Source of the DNA: Bacteroidota bacterium
GTDB taxonomy: Bacteria; Bacteroidota; Bacteroidia; Bacteroidales; PUMT01
Assembly (NCBI GenBank): GCA_003556985.1
Contig: PWPZ01000144.1
Span: 1 to 13,411, forward strand
DNA length: 13,411 nucleotides
Reading direction: 5' to 3'
How positions within the stretch are numbered: the first letter of the stretch is position 1; each line of letters begins with the position of its first letter. This document shows, one piece after another, positions 6,449 through 13,411 of this stretch. Both the position numbers and the translations under genes were made by a program. The notes under the pieces are model-generated. The model saw nothing but the letters and a program-made list of their open reading frames with translations. It was not told the origin of the DNA and made no database searches.

Positions 6449-7918
6449 GTGCAGAAGCTGGCTAAAATACTTGAAGAGATCGATTACCTTGCAATACTGG
6501 GGAATCCTGGTATTGATATTGTCAATCTTGAATCCGATTCACGTAAGGTTGTTGCCGGCAGCCTGTTTTTTGCTATACGGGGAACGATAAGTGACGGCCA
6601 TGATTTTATTGATAAGGCAATAGCATCGGGAGCAAGGGCAGTGGTCTGTGAAGAGCTTCCCCAAAACACCGACAGCAATATTGTATTTGTTAAGGTGAAA
6701 AACAGCGCGCTTGCACTCGGCCTCATGGCTTCAGCGTTCTGGGGCCACCCTTCGCGAAGATTGCGATTGACGGGTATTACCGGCACAAACGGCAAAACCA
6801 CAACCGCAACCCTGCTTTACCAGCTTTTCACCAGGCTCGGTCATAAAACCGGATTAATATCGACAATAAATTACTTTGTCGGCGACCGGAAGCTGGATGC
6901 CACCCACACCACTCCGGATCCCGTAAAGCTGAACTGGCTTTTTTCGGAAATGATAAATTACGGATGCACCCACTGCTTCATGGAAGTAAGCAGTCACGCG
7001 CTTGTTCAGCAACGTATTGCCGGACTGCATTTTGCCGGAGGCATATTTACCAATATAAGCCATGATCATCTTGATTATCATGGTACGTTCCCTGACTATT
7101 TGAAAGCGAAGAAGCATTTTTTCGATATACTTGACAAAGGCTCATTTGCGCTGATCAATAAAGACGACCGTAATGCCGGCTTTATGGTACAGAATACCAA
7201 AGCGGCTGTAAAAACCTACGCCCTGAAGTCAATGACCGATTTCAGGGGAAGTATCAGGGAAATGCATCCTGAAGGAATGCTTCTTTCGGTCGACGGAAAA
7301 GAAGTATGGACGAGCTTTATCGGAGGATTCAACGCTTACAATATCCTTGCCGTATATTCCGGGGGAGTATTGCTCGGGGCACCCGGCGATGATGTACTAA
7401 GGGTCATCAGCTCGCTTGCCCCCGTGGAAGGCCGGTTTGAAACAATCAGGTCGACGGGCAATGTTACTGCGATTGTAGATTACGCTCATTCCCCTGATGC
7501 CCTTGAAAATGTGATCGAAGCAGCAAGGCAGTTACTTGGTGCCGGTCAGCAGCTTATTACCCTGACCGGGGCGGGTGGTGACCGCGACAGGGATAAAAGA
7601 CCCCTGATGGCAAAGATTGCTGCAGAAAAAAGCCACCGGGTAATAATTACCTCCGATAATCCCCGAACGGAAGATCCCGAAAAAATAATCAATGAAATGC
7701 TTGAAGGGGTAGAGGAGGTATTGCGCGACAGGGTGGTTTGCATAACAAACAGGAAAGAAGCGATCAAAGCGGCGTGTCTGCTGGCCCGCCCCGGAGATTT
7801 AGTGCTGGTGGCCGGAAAAGGTCATGAAACCTACCAGGAAGTGAATGGAGTAAGACATCATTTTGATGACAGGGAGGTTATCAGATCGGTTTTTGGTTTG
7901 CCCGGCGCCGGAACCTGA
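6449..7918 (+). CDS. murE: MurE, UDP-MurNAc-L-Ala-D-Glu:meso-diaminopimelate ligase
   Basis: This 489-aa cytoplasmic Mur ligase adds the third amino acid to the peptidoglycan stem, using ATP. The N-terminal UDP-binding domain contains ESDSRKVVAGSLFFAIRG (28-45). The central ATPase domain has the P-loop GITGTNGKTTT (109-119), HTTPDP (153-158), EVSSHALVQQRI (179-190) and HDHLDYHG (205-212). YLKAKKHFF (217-225) holds the probable carbamylated lysine, K221. The C-terminal domain has VEGRFE (326-331), GAGGDRDRDKRPLM (374-387), DNPRTEDP (403-410) and GKGHE (456-460). DNPR is the meso-DAP signature; lysine-adding enzymes differ there, so DAP-type peptidoglycan is predicted. The start is GTG at 6449: it yields the normal family N-terminus and no ATG is available nearby. 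It is 9 bp after ftsI. Confidence 0.96.
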   Translation: MQKLAKILEEIDYLAILGNPGIDIVNLESDSRKVVAGSLFFAIRGTISDGHDFIDKAIASGARAVVCEELPQNTDSNIVFVKVKNSALALGLMASAFWGHPSRRLRLTGITGTNGKTTTATLLYQLFTRLGHKTGLISTINYFVGDRKLDATHTTPDPVKLNWLFSEMINYGCTHCFMEVSSHALVQQRIAGLHFAGGIFTNISHDHLDYHGTFPDYLKAKKHFFDILDKGSFALINKDDRNAGFMVQNTKAAVKTYALKSMTDFRGSIREMHPEGMLLSVDGKEVWTSFIGGFNAYNILAVYSGGVLLGAPGDDVLRVISSLAPVEGRFETIRSTGNVTAIVDYAHSPDALENVIEAARQLLGAGQQLITLTGAGGDRDRDKRPLMAKIAAEKSHRVIITSDNPRTEDPEKIINEMLEGVEEVLRDRVVCITNRKEAIKAACLLARPGDLVLVAGKGHETYQEVNGVRHHFDDREVIRSVFGLPGAGT

Positions 7919-8106
7919 TACAATTGCCAATTACAATATCAAGAATTGCAGACCAGTGTATTATAAACAGCATTACATTATAAACAAATAAAAATATCCG
8001 GGGTAAACGGGAACAAAAAATATCCGGAGCAAACGGTAAAAACCAAAAATCAGGAGTATTACAAAAAAAGACAATGATAAAAAATAATTAAAATCAATAT
8101 AAACCA
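7919..8106. other. murE-mraY intergenic region without a gene
   Basis: These 188 bp form the longest gap inside the operon, at the place where many other bacteria carry murF. It is AT-rich with many A-runs and has no credible reading frame. It contains two direct-repeat pairs: attataaaca at 7960-7969 and 7977-7986, and a longer pair at 7990-8036 listed separately. I find no TAnnTTTG box on the plus strand and no terminator-like hairpin with a T-run. Confidence 0.6.
7990..8036. repeat. Two-copy direct repeat, 26-bp period
   Basis: A 21-bp segment at 7990-8010 recurs at 8016-8036 with 19 of 21 positions identical. Both copies read aaaaatatccgg, then gg or ag, then t or c, then aaacgg. A looser third resemblance (aaaaatcaggag) begins at 8045. 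There is no internal dyad symmetry. It may be a protein-binding site or simple slippage expansion; the function is unknown. Confidence 0.7.
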
Positions 8107-9354
8107 ATGCTCTATTATCTTTTTGACTGGTTACAGGACCTTGATTTTCCGGGAGCGGGAGTGTTTTATTTTATCTCCTTCAGGGCATCTATGGCTGTGA
8201 TACTCTCTTTGCTGATTTCACTTTTGTTCGGCAAGCGAATCATTAACGTTCTTACCAGGAAGCAGATCGGAGAAACCGTGAGAGATCTGGGTATTGAGGG
8301 ACAGATTGAAAAAAAGGGAACCCCTACAATGGGAGGAATAATTATCCTGATTTCTATAATTATCCCCATTTTGCTCATTGGTGATCTTACCAACATATAT
8401 ATAATACTTATGCTGATAACCACCATCTGGCTGGGGGCGGTGGGTTTTGCAGATGATTATATCAAGGTGTTCAAAAAGGACAAGAAAGGCCTGAGCGGAT
8501 GGTTCAAGGTTCTGGGACAGGTGGGCATAGGACTGATTGTGGGGGTCGCCATGCTTTTCAGTGAAAGTGTTATTGTAAGGGAAAAAGTTATGTTGCCAAC
8601 CGGCGAACCTATGATGGAAGTGAGGGAAGATGAACTTCCGGGGGAAGTTCCCGCATATGTTACTGTTGACGTAAAGAACACCAAAACAACCATCCCTTTT
8701 TTCAAGGATAATGAGTTTGATTATGCATCGCTTCTGTGGTTTCTCGGCGATAAAGCCCAGAACTGGAGCTGGCTCATATTCATTCCTGCCATAATCCTCA
8801 TTGTTACCGCCGTTTCTAATGGTGCTAACATGACCGACGGACTGGATGGGCTGGCTACTGGTCTTTCTGCCATTATCGGTATTACCCTGGGAATACTTGC
8901 CTACCTGTCGGGGAACATAATATATGCTGAATACCTGAATATAATGTATATACCATTCACAGGTGAGCTGGTGATTTTCATGGCCGCTTTTATCGGGGCC
9001 ACGATCGGCTTTTTGTGGTACAATTCCTATCCCGCCCAGATTTTTATGGGCGATACCGGCAGCTTGTCAATTGGGGGTATTATCGCAGTATTTGCAATCC
9101 TTATACGAAAGGAATTGTTGATCCCTATTTTGTGCGGAATATTTTTCGTCGAAAGTCTGTCGGTAGTCATTCAGGTAGGCTATTTTAAATATACAAAAAG
9201 GAAATATGGTGAAGGAAAACGGGTATTCCTGATGGCACCGCTGCACCATCACTATCAGCTGATGGGCTATCCGGAACCCAAGATCGTTACCCGGTTCCTT
9301 ATAGTAGGGGTGTTGCTGGCGGTAATAGCGGTGGTAACTCTTAAAATAAGATAA
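8107..9354 (+). CDS. mraY: MraY, phospho-MurNAc-pentapeptide translocase
   Basis: This 415-aa polytopic inner-membrane enzyme transfers phospho-MurNAc-pentapeptide from UDP to undecaprenyl phosphate, making lipid I. About ten hydrophobic helices are visible. Catalytic and Mg-binding motifs are FADDYIK (114-120, Asp115/Asp116), NMTDGLDGLA (241-250), FMGDTGSL (313-320) and the APLHHHYQLMG segment (377-387). Compared with E. coli MraY (360 aa), extra sequence lies between about 152 and 218, in the loop corresponding to the periplasmic hairpin region. It contains several acidic residues (EVREDELPGE, 171-180) and rejoins the family at TIPFFKD (195-201). A similar enlargement is typical of Bacteroidota MraY. 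Substrate comes from the MurC-F ligases, and its product goes to MurG encoded downstream. The start ATG lies 188 bp after murE and the next gene begins 12 bp on. Confidence 0.96.
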   Translation: MLYYLFDWLQDLDFPGAGVFYFISFRASMAVILSLLISLLFGKRIINVLTRKQIGETVRDLGIEGQIEKKGTPTMGGIIILISIIIPILLIGDLTNIYIILMLITTIWLGAVGFADDYIKVFKKDKKGLSGWFKVLGQVGIGLIVGVAMLFSESVIVREKVMLPTGEPMMEVREDELPGEVPAYVTVDVKNTKTTIPFFKDNEFDYASLLWFLGDKAQNWSWLIFIPAIILIVTAVSNGANMTDGLDGLATGLSAIIGITLGILAYLSGNIIYAEYLNIMYIPFTGELVIFMAAFIGATIGFLWYNSYPAQIFMGDTGSLSIGGIIAVFAILIRKELLIPILCGIFFVESLSVVIQVGYFKYTKRKYGEGKRVFLMAPLHHHYQLMGYPEPKIVTRFLIVGVLLAVIAVVTLKIR

Positions 9355-9366
9355 TCAACAGAACAA

Positions 9367-10704
9367 ATGAGCAAACGGATAATCATACTTGGCGGGGGAG
9401 AAAGCGGGGCAGGTGCAGCCGTGCTGGCAAAAACCAGGGGCTTAGATGTGTTTTTGTCCGATGACGGCATGCTGAAAAAGGAATACCGCGATCTGCTTGA
9501 AGATTACAACATTCCTTTTGAAGAGGGAGGGCATAGACAGGACTTGCTGGTAGGGGCCGGTGAAGTAATTAAAAGCCCCGGCATCCCGGATTCTGCTCCT
9601 GTGGTAAGGTTTGCTGCCGGTAATGGATTGCCGGTGATATCCGAAATAGAATTTGCAGGAAGGTTCACAGACGCTTTCAAGGTTTGTATTACAGGAAGTA
9701 ACGGAAAAACCACTACCACGGCACTTATACACCATATGATGAAAAAAGCCGGACTGAATGCCGGACTTGCCGGGAATATCGGAAACAGCTTTGCCAGAAT
9801 GGTTGCCGAACAGGATCATGAGTATTACAGTCTCGAGCTAAGCAGTTTCCAGCTTGACGGAATTACAAGCTTTAAGCCCGATATTGCGATCCTCCTGAAC
9901 ATTACTGCTGATCACCTGGATAGATATGATAATGATATTTCAGGATATATAGGTTCAAAACTCAGGATCATTAAAAATCTCGGCGAAAATGATTCCTTTA
10001 TCTGGTGCAGCGATGATGAGATTTTACACAGGGAAATAACTGAAGGGAAAACCAGTGCCCGGCATTACCCATTCTCACTTACTACAAAACACCAGCCCGG
10101 AGCTTATACCGAAAACGATAAAATGATCATAACATCACAAAATAATAATATTGAAATGGCATTGGAAGAACTTGCATTAAAAGGGAAGCACAATATTTAC
10201 AATTCAATGGCCGCCGGCATTGCGGGACAATTACTCCGGATTAGAAAGGAAGTGATAAGGGAAAGTCTGTCGGATTTTCAGGGCATTGAACACAGGCTTG
10301 AGCCGGTTTTGAAAATTCGCGGGATTGAATTTATCAATGATTCCAAGGCTACGAATGTCAATTCAACATGGTACGGGCTGGAGAGTATGAATAACAAAGT
10401 TGTGTGGATAGCCGGTGGGATTGACAAGGGAAATGATTATTCGGCTCTCGACCGGCTGGTACGGGAAAAGGTACGTGCCATAGTATGTCTTGGAAAAGAC
10501 AATTCCAAGATCATCAATGCCTTTTCCGGTGCTGTTTCCACAATTGTTGAATCTTCATCAATGCAGGAAGCTGTGAGATCGGCATATTATCTGGCAAATA
10601 ACGGTGATACCGTGCTTCTCTCGCCTGCCTGTGCAAGTTTTGATTTTTTTGAGAATTATGAAGATCGCGGACGTCAATTTAAAAACTGCGTGAGGAATCT
10701 GTAA
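9367..10704 (+). CDS. murD: MurD, UDP-MurNAc-L-alanine:D-glutamate ligase
   Basis: This 445-aa cytoplasmic Mur ligase adds D-glutamate to UDP-MurNAc-L-Ala using ATP. The N-terminal Rossmann-like domain opens with IIILGGGESGAGAA (5-18) and contains KSPGIP (69-74). The ATPase domain carries the P-loop ITGSNGKTTTT (108-118), ELSSFQLDG (157-165) and NITADHLDRY (178-187). SKLRI (197-201) has K198, at the same number as the carbamylated lysine of E. coli MurD. The C-terminal domain has GIEHRLE (306-312), NDSKATN (324-330), AGGIDKG (349-355) and SPACASFDFFENYEDRG (419-435), all intact. Length matches the family. It lies 12 bp after mraY and 11 bp before ftsW. Confidence 0.97.
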   Translation: MSKRIIILGGGESGAGAAVLAKTRGLDVFLSDDGMLKKEYRDLLEDYNIPFEEGGHRQDLLVGAGEVIKSPGIPDSAPVVRFAAGNGLPVISEIEFAGRFTDAFKVCITGSNGKTTTTALIHHMMKKAGLNAGLAGNIGNSFARMVAEQDHEYYSLELSSFQLDGITSFKPDIAILLNITADHLDRYDNDISGYIGSKLRIIKNLGENDSFIWCSDDEILHREITEGKTSARHYPFSLTTKHQPGAYTENDKMIITSQNNNIEMALEELALKGKHNIYNSMAAGIAGQLLRIRKEVIRESLSDFQGIEHRLEPVLKIRGIEFINDSKATNVNSTWYGLESMNNKVVWIAGGIDKGNDYSALDRLVREKVRAIVCLGKDNSKIINAFSGAVSTIVESSSMQEAVRSAYYLANNGDTVLLSPACASFDFFENYEDRGRQFKNCVRNL

Positions 10705-10715
10705 AAATCATTTAA

Positions 10716-11891
10716 ATGACAGAAGCATTCAGATATTTAAAGGGGGACAAAGTGATCTGGGCAGTGATCATCTTTCTTTCAATTGTTTCTCTGCTTGCCG
10801 TTTACAGTTCAACGGGAACCCTTGCCTACAGGTTCCAGGGAGGCAATACAGCCTACTATATACTTAAGCATTCCTCTATTATGCTGGTAAGCCTGGGCAT
10901 CATATTTATAACTCATATGATTCCCTATAAATTCTACTCACGGCTTTCCCAGCTGTTTCTGTTTACTTCCATAATTCTTTTATGCATAACCCTGTTAATG
11001 GGTACCACAATTAATGAAGCTGCAAGATGGCTTACCCTGCCCGGACTTGGTTTTACCATTCAAACCAGTGATTTTGCAAAGCTCTCCCTTTTGATGTATC
11101 TGGCAAGACTCCTTTCCCGGAAGCAATATTATGTAAAAGACCATAAGGATTCTTTCTTCCGTATTCTAATCCCGGTCCTTGTTGTTTGCGGATTGATTAT
11201 GCCGGCCAACCTTTCCACCTCGATCATCCTTTTTGCTACCTGTATGATCCTGATGTTTATAGGACGGGTCAATGCCCGTTATCTTTTTGCGCTGGCAGGT
11301 ACCGGCTTGCTGTTTGGGGCTATATTCGTCGCCATTGCCCTGTACAGCAATTCCGAAGGCCGACTCGGAACATGGCAGAACCGGATTGAAAGCTTTGCTT
11401 CCCAGTCTGGCGAAGGAAACTATCAGGTTGAACAGTCGAAGATTGCAATTGCCACAGGGGGATTGGTGGGGAAGGGTCCTGGTAACAGCTCCCAGAGAAA
11501 TTTCCTGCCCCATCCCTATTCTGATTTTATTTACGCTATCATAATCGAGGAATATGGTATTATCGGGGGGATAGTGGTTTTGTTCTTTTATCTCTGGCTT
11601 TTTTACAGGGCCGGACTAATAGTCAGGCGAAGCTCGCGGACTTTCCCTGCTTTTCTTGCTTTCGGCCTGACGCTGAGTATTGTGATGCAGGCTCTTATAA
11701 ATATGGCAGTGGTTGTTAACCTGCTGCCCGTTACCGGGCAGCCACTGCCTCTGGTAAGCATGGGTGGTTCGTCACTGGTCTTTACAAGTATCGCACTGGG
11801 AATAATATTAAGTGTAAGCAGAGGAGTAAAGCAAAATAACGACTCCCTGCAACCAGAAGTTGAAAATGGATATGATGAACAGCAGGACTAA
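10716..11891 (+). CDS. ftsW: FtsW, septal peptidoglycan glycosyltransferase (SEDS family)
   Basis: This 391-aa polytopic SEDS protein has about ten transmembrane helices. FtsW polymerises lipid II into glycan strands at the septum in complex with FtsI. Visible family motifs are AVYSSTG (28-34), the segment AARWLTLPGLGFTIQTSDFAKL (102-123, where proteobacteria have QPSE), and LPHPYSDFIYAIIIEE (264-279). In the last, Asp270 matches the essential SEDS aspartate. GQPLPLVSMGGSS (341-353) is the C-terminal signature. The short cytoplasmic tail is polar (residues 372-391). Context separates it from RodA: it sits between murD and murG in the dcw order, in the same operon as ftsI. Its end overlaps the start of murG. 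Confidence 0.95.
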   Translation: MTEAFRYLKGDKVIWAVIIFLSIVSLLAVYSSTGTLAYRFQGGNTAYYILKHSSIMLVSLGIIFITHMIPYKFYSRLSQLFLFTSIILLCITLLMGTTINEAARWLTLPGLGFTIQTSDFAKLSLLMYLARLLSRKQYYVKDHKDSFFRILIPVLVVCGLIMPANLSTSIILFATCMILMFIGRVNARYLFALAGTGLLFGAIFVAIALYSNSEGRLGTWQNRIESFASQSGEGNYQVEQSKIAIATGGLVGKGPGNSSQRNFLPHPYSDFIYAIIIEEYGIIGGIVVLFFYLWLFYRAGLIVRRSSRTFPAFLAFGLTLSIVMQALINMAVVVNLLPVTGQPLPLVSMGGSSLVFTSIALGIILSVSRGVKQNNDSLQPEVENGYDEQQD

Positions 11892-12999
11892 TGTGATAAT
11901 AAGCGGAGGTGGTACCGGGGGGCACGTATTCCCGGCAATAGCCATTGCCAACGCTTTGCGGGAAAAAGAGAAGGATATAAATATCCTTTTTGTTGGTGCT
12001 GAACATAAAATGGAAATGCAGCAGGTGCCTGCCGCAGGATATAATATCAGCGGACTTCCGGTAAGGGGCTTTCAGAGAAAACCACTGTATAAAAACATAT
12101 TTTTTCTTTATTATTTACTGCTCAGCATGATTAAAGCAGGAAGGATCATAGACAAATTCAGGCCGCATGTCGTGGTGGGGGTTGGGGGCTATGCCAGCGG
12201 ACCGGTGGCGAGGGTTGCTTCTTCAAAGGGGATCCCTGTATTGATCCAGGAGCAGAATTCCTACGCGGGGGTCACAAACAGGCTGCTGGCAAAAAAAGCA
12301 GCAAAGATCTGTGTGGCCTATGAAGGGATGGAGGCTTACTTTCCGAAAGACAAGATAATGCTTACCGGCAATCCAGTCAGACGTGATCTGCTTGATCTTT
12401 CGGGAAAACGCGATGAAGCCGTTTCTTTTTTCGGGATCTCAGGGAAGCAAAAGGTCATCCTGGCGGTTGGCGGAAGTATAGGTGCCGGCAGTATTAACAG
12501 TGCTATTTCCGGCAATATCGGATTAATAAAGGATAGCGGGATAGAACTTATCTGGCAAACCGGGGTAAGCGGTTATAGTAATGCTGCGGGGCTTTTGGAA
12601 AAAGAAGATTGCAAGAACATCCATGTTTATGAATTCATTACAAGGATGGATCTGGCCTATGCAGCTGCCGACATGGTGGTTTCCAGGGCGGGAGCGGGAA
12701 CCATATCGGAGCTGAGCGTAACCGGGAAGCCCGTCATACTTGTTCCTTCTCCCAATGTGGCGGAAGATCATCAGACCAGTAATGCCACGGCCCTTATTGA
12801 ACGCGATGCCGCCGTAATGGTTAGGGACCAGGATTGTCAGGCTGAGCTTGTCCCCCTGGTCCTCAGTCTTGCCAAAAACAATAAGCGGCTCGCACAATTG
12901 AAAAAAAATATATCGGATATGGCAATACCCGATTCGGCCGGGATAATAGCCCGGGAAATTCTAAAACTTGCTAAAAAAGAAAAAGTTGCTGACAGATAG
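11875..12999 (+). CDS. murG: MurG, lipid II-forming N-acetylglucosaminyltransferase
   Basis: This GT28-family enzyme acts at the inner face of the cytoplasmic membrane and adds GlcNAc from UDP-GlcNAc to lipid I, making lipid II. With the chosen start it has 374 aa. The N-terminal domain shows GGGTGGHVFPA (11-21), GVGGYASGP (102-110) and QEQNSYAGVTNRLL (125-138). The C-terminal UDP-GlcNAc-binding domain shows VGGSIGAGSIN (198-208), SRAGAGTISEL (270-280) and the PSPNVAEDHQTSNA segment (291-304). Several in-frame starts exist: TTG 11860, ATG 11866, ATG 11872 and ATG 11875. I chose 11875 because it puts about ten residues before the first glycine loop, as in the family. Every candidate overlaps the end of ftsW (17 bp for 11875), suggesting translational coupling. 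murC follows after 7 bp. Confidence 0.93.
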   Translation: MNSRTNVIISGGGTGGHVFPAIAIANALREKEKDINILFVGAEHKMEMQQVPAAGYNISGLPVRGFQRKPLYKNIFFLYYLLLSMIKAGRIIDKFRPHVVVGVGGYASGPVARVASSKGIPVLIQEQNSYAGVTNRLLAKKAAKICVAYEGMEAYFPKDKIMLTGNPVRRDLLDLSGKRDEAVSFFGISGKQKVILAVGGSIGAGSINSAISGNIGLIKDSGIELIWQTGVSGYSNAAGLLEKEDCKNIHVYEFITRMDLAYAAADMVVSRAGAGTISELSVTGKPVILVPSPNVAEDHQTSNATALIERDAAVMVRDQDCQAELVPLVLSLAKNNKRLAQLKKNISDMAIPDSAGIIAREILKLAKKEKVADR

Positions 13000-13006
13000 A
13001 GTACAT

Positions 13007-13411
13007 ATGTTATATTTCATAGGGATAGGAGGCATTGGAATGTCGTCCCTGGCCAGATATTTCAATATGCACGGCAAAATGGTGGCAGGTTACGATCTGA
13101 CCCCCACGCCACTGACGGGCAAACTTGAGAAGGAGGGAATTGAAATTACCTACCATGACGATACAGGATCAGTACCGGCAGGGTTTCTTCAGAATAATGA
13201 AGGGGAAAAGGTTCTGGTCGTTTACACCCCCGCCATTCCCCCTGATAATAATATACTGCAGTTTTTTATTGAAGGCGGCTACAGGGTCGTCAAGCGATCG
13301 AAGCTCCTGGGAGAGCTGGTAAACGACGCCCGGAGCATTGCGGTGGCAGGGACACATGGAAAAACATCGGTGTCAGCCCTTACTGCCCATCTTCTCAGGC
13401 AATCCCGGGCG
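13007..13411 (+). CDS. murC: MurC, UDP-N-acetylmuramate:L-alanine ligase (5' part, cut by window end)
   Basis: The first 135 codons are present and the frame is open to the last base. MurC starts stem-peptide synthesis by joining L-alanine to UDP-MurNAc with ATP in the cytoplasm. The N-terminal UDP-binding domain opens with the nucleotide-binding loop FIGIGGIGMSSLARYF (4-19). AGYDLTPTPLTGKLEKEGI (27-45) and YTPAIPPDN (73-81) are family segments, and the ATPase P-loop AGTHGKTS (114-121) is intact. ATG 13007 lies 7 bp after the murG stop and gives the expected N-terminus. The central and C-terminal domains lie beyond the window. In related Bacteroidota the genes that follow are ftsQ, ftsA and ftsZ, but they cannot be seen here. 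Confidence 0.95.
   Translation, partial: MLYFIGIGGIGMSSLARYFNMHGKMVAGYDLTPTPLTGKLEKEGIEITYHDDTGSVPAGFLQNNEGEKVLVVYTPAIPPDNNILQFFIEGGYRVVKRSKLLGELVNDARSIAVAGTHGKTSVSALTAHLLRQSRA

Overview
The window reads as a chromosomal segment of a member of the Bacteroidota, most likely class Bacteroidia. Four things point there: the gene order of the division and cell wall (dcw) cluster, which has no murF between murE and mraY; a division transpeptidase ending in a PASTA domain; an MraY with a long extra loop; and a neighbouring pair of acyltransferase genes resembling the glycine-lipid genes glsA/glsB of Bacteroides. Start codons lack clear Shine-Dalgarno sequences, and one promoter candidate fits the Bacteroidota TAnnTTTG -7 element. 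The organism is inferred from gene content only; no RNA marker gene is present.

Left part (1-2090, minus strand): a PlsC-like O-acyltransferase (glsA-like, 2090-1251) followed by a GNAT-fold N-acyltransferase (glsB-like, 1127-177). They are probably co-transcribed and make an N-acylated, O-acylated amino acid lipid such as glycine lipid. Nothing convincing is seen in 1-176.

Divergent intergenic region (2091-2543): 453 bp without a gene but rich in structure. Four imperfect tandem units of about 62 bp (2119 to about 2366) contain hairpins whose one recurrent mismatch becomes a G-U wobble only in minus-strand RNA. Next to mraZ, four TGG boxes spaced exactly 10 bp apart (2471-2510) look like the MraZ operator, and a perfect DnaA-box 9-mer overlaps the last one.

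Right part (2544-13411, plus strand): a tightly packed dcw operon, mraZ - rsmH - ftsL-like - ftsI - murE - mraY - murD - ftsW - murG - murC (cut by the window end). MurE (meso-DAP type), MurD and MurC build the UDP-MurNAc-peptide in the cytoplasm. MraY and MurG make lipid I and lipid II at the inner membrane. FtsW polymerises glycan strands and FtsI crosslinks them at the septum, with the FtsL-like protein as a divisome scaffold. MraZ is the likely autoregulator and RsmH methylates 16S rRNA. Most junctions are 2-15 bp or overlap. The exception is the 188-bp murE-mraY gap, which is AT-rich and carries a 26-bp-period tandem repeat.

No mobile element, CRISPR array, tRNA or rRNA was seen. The coding part is an ordinary dcw cluster; the unexplained signal is in the mraZ/glsA intergenic region.
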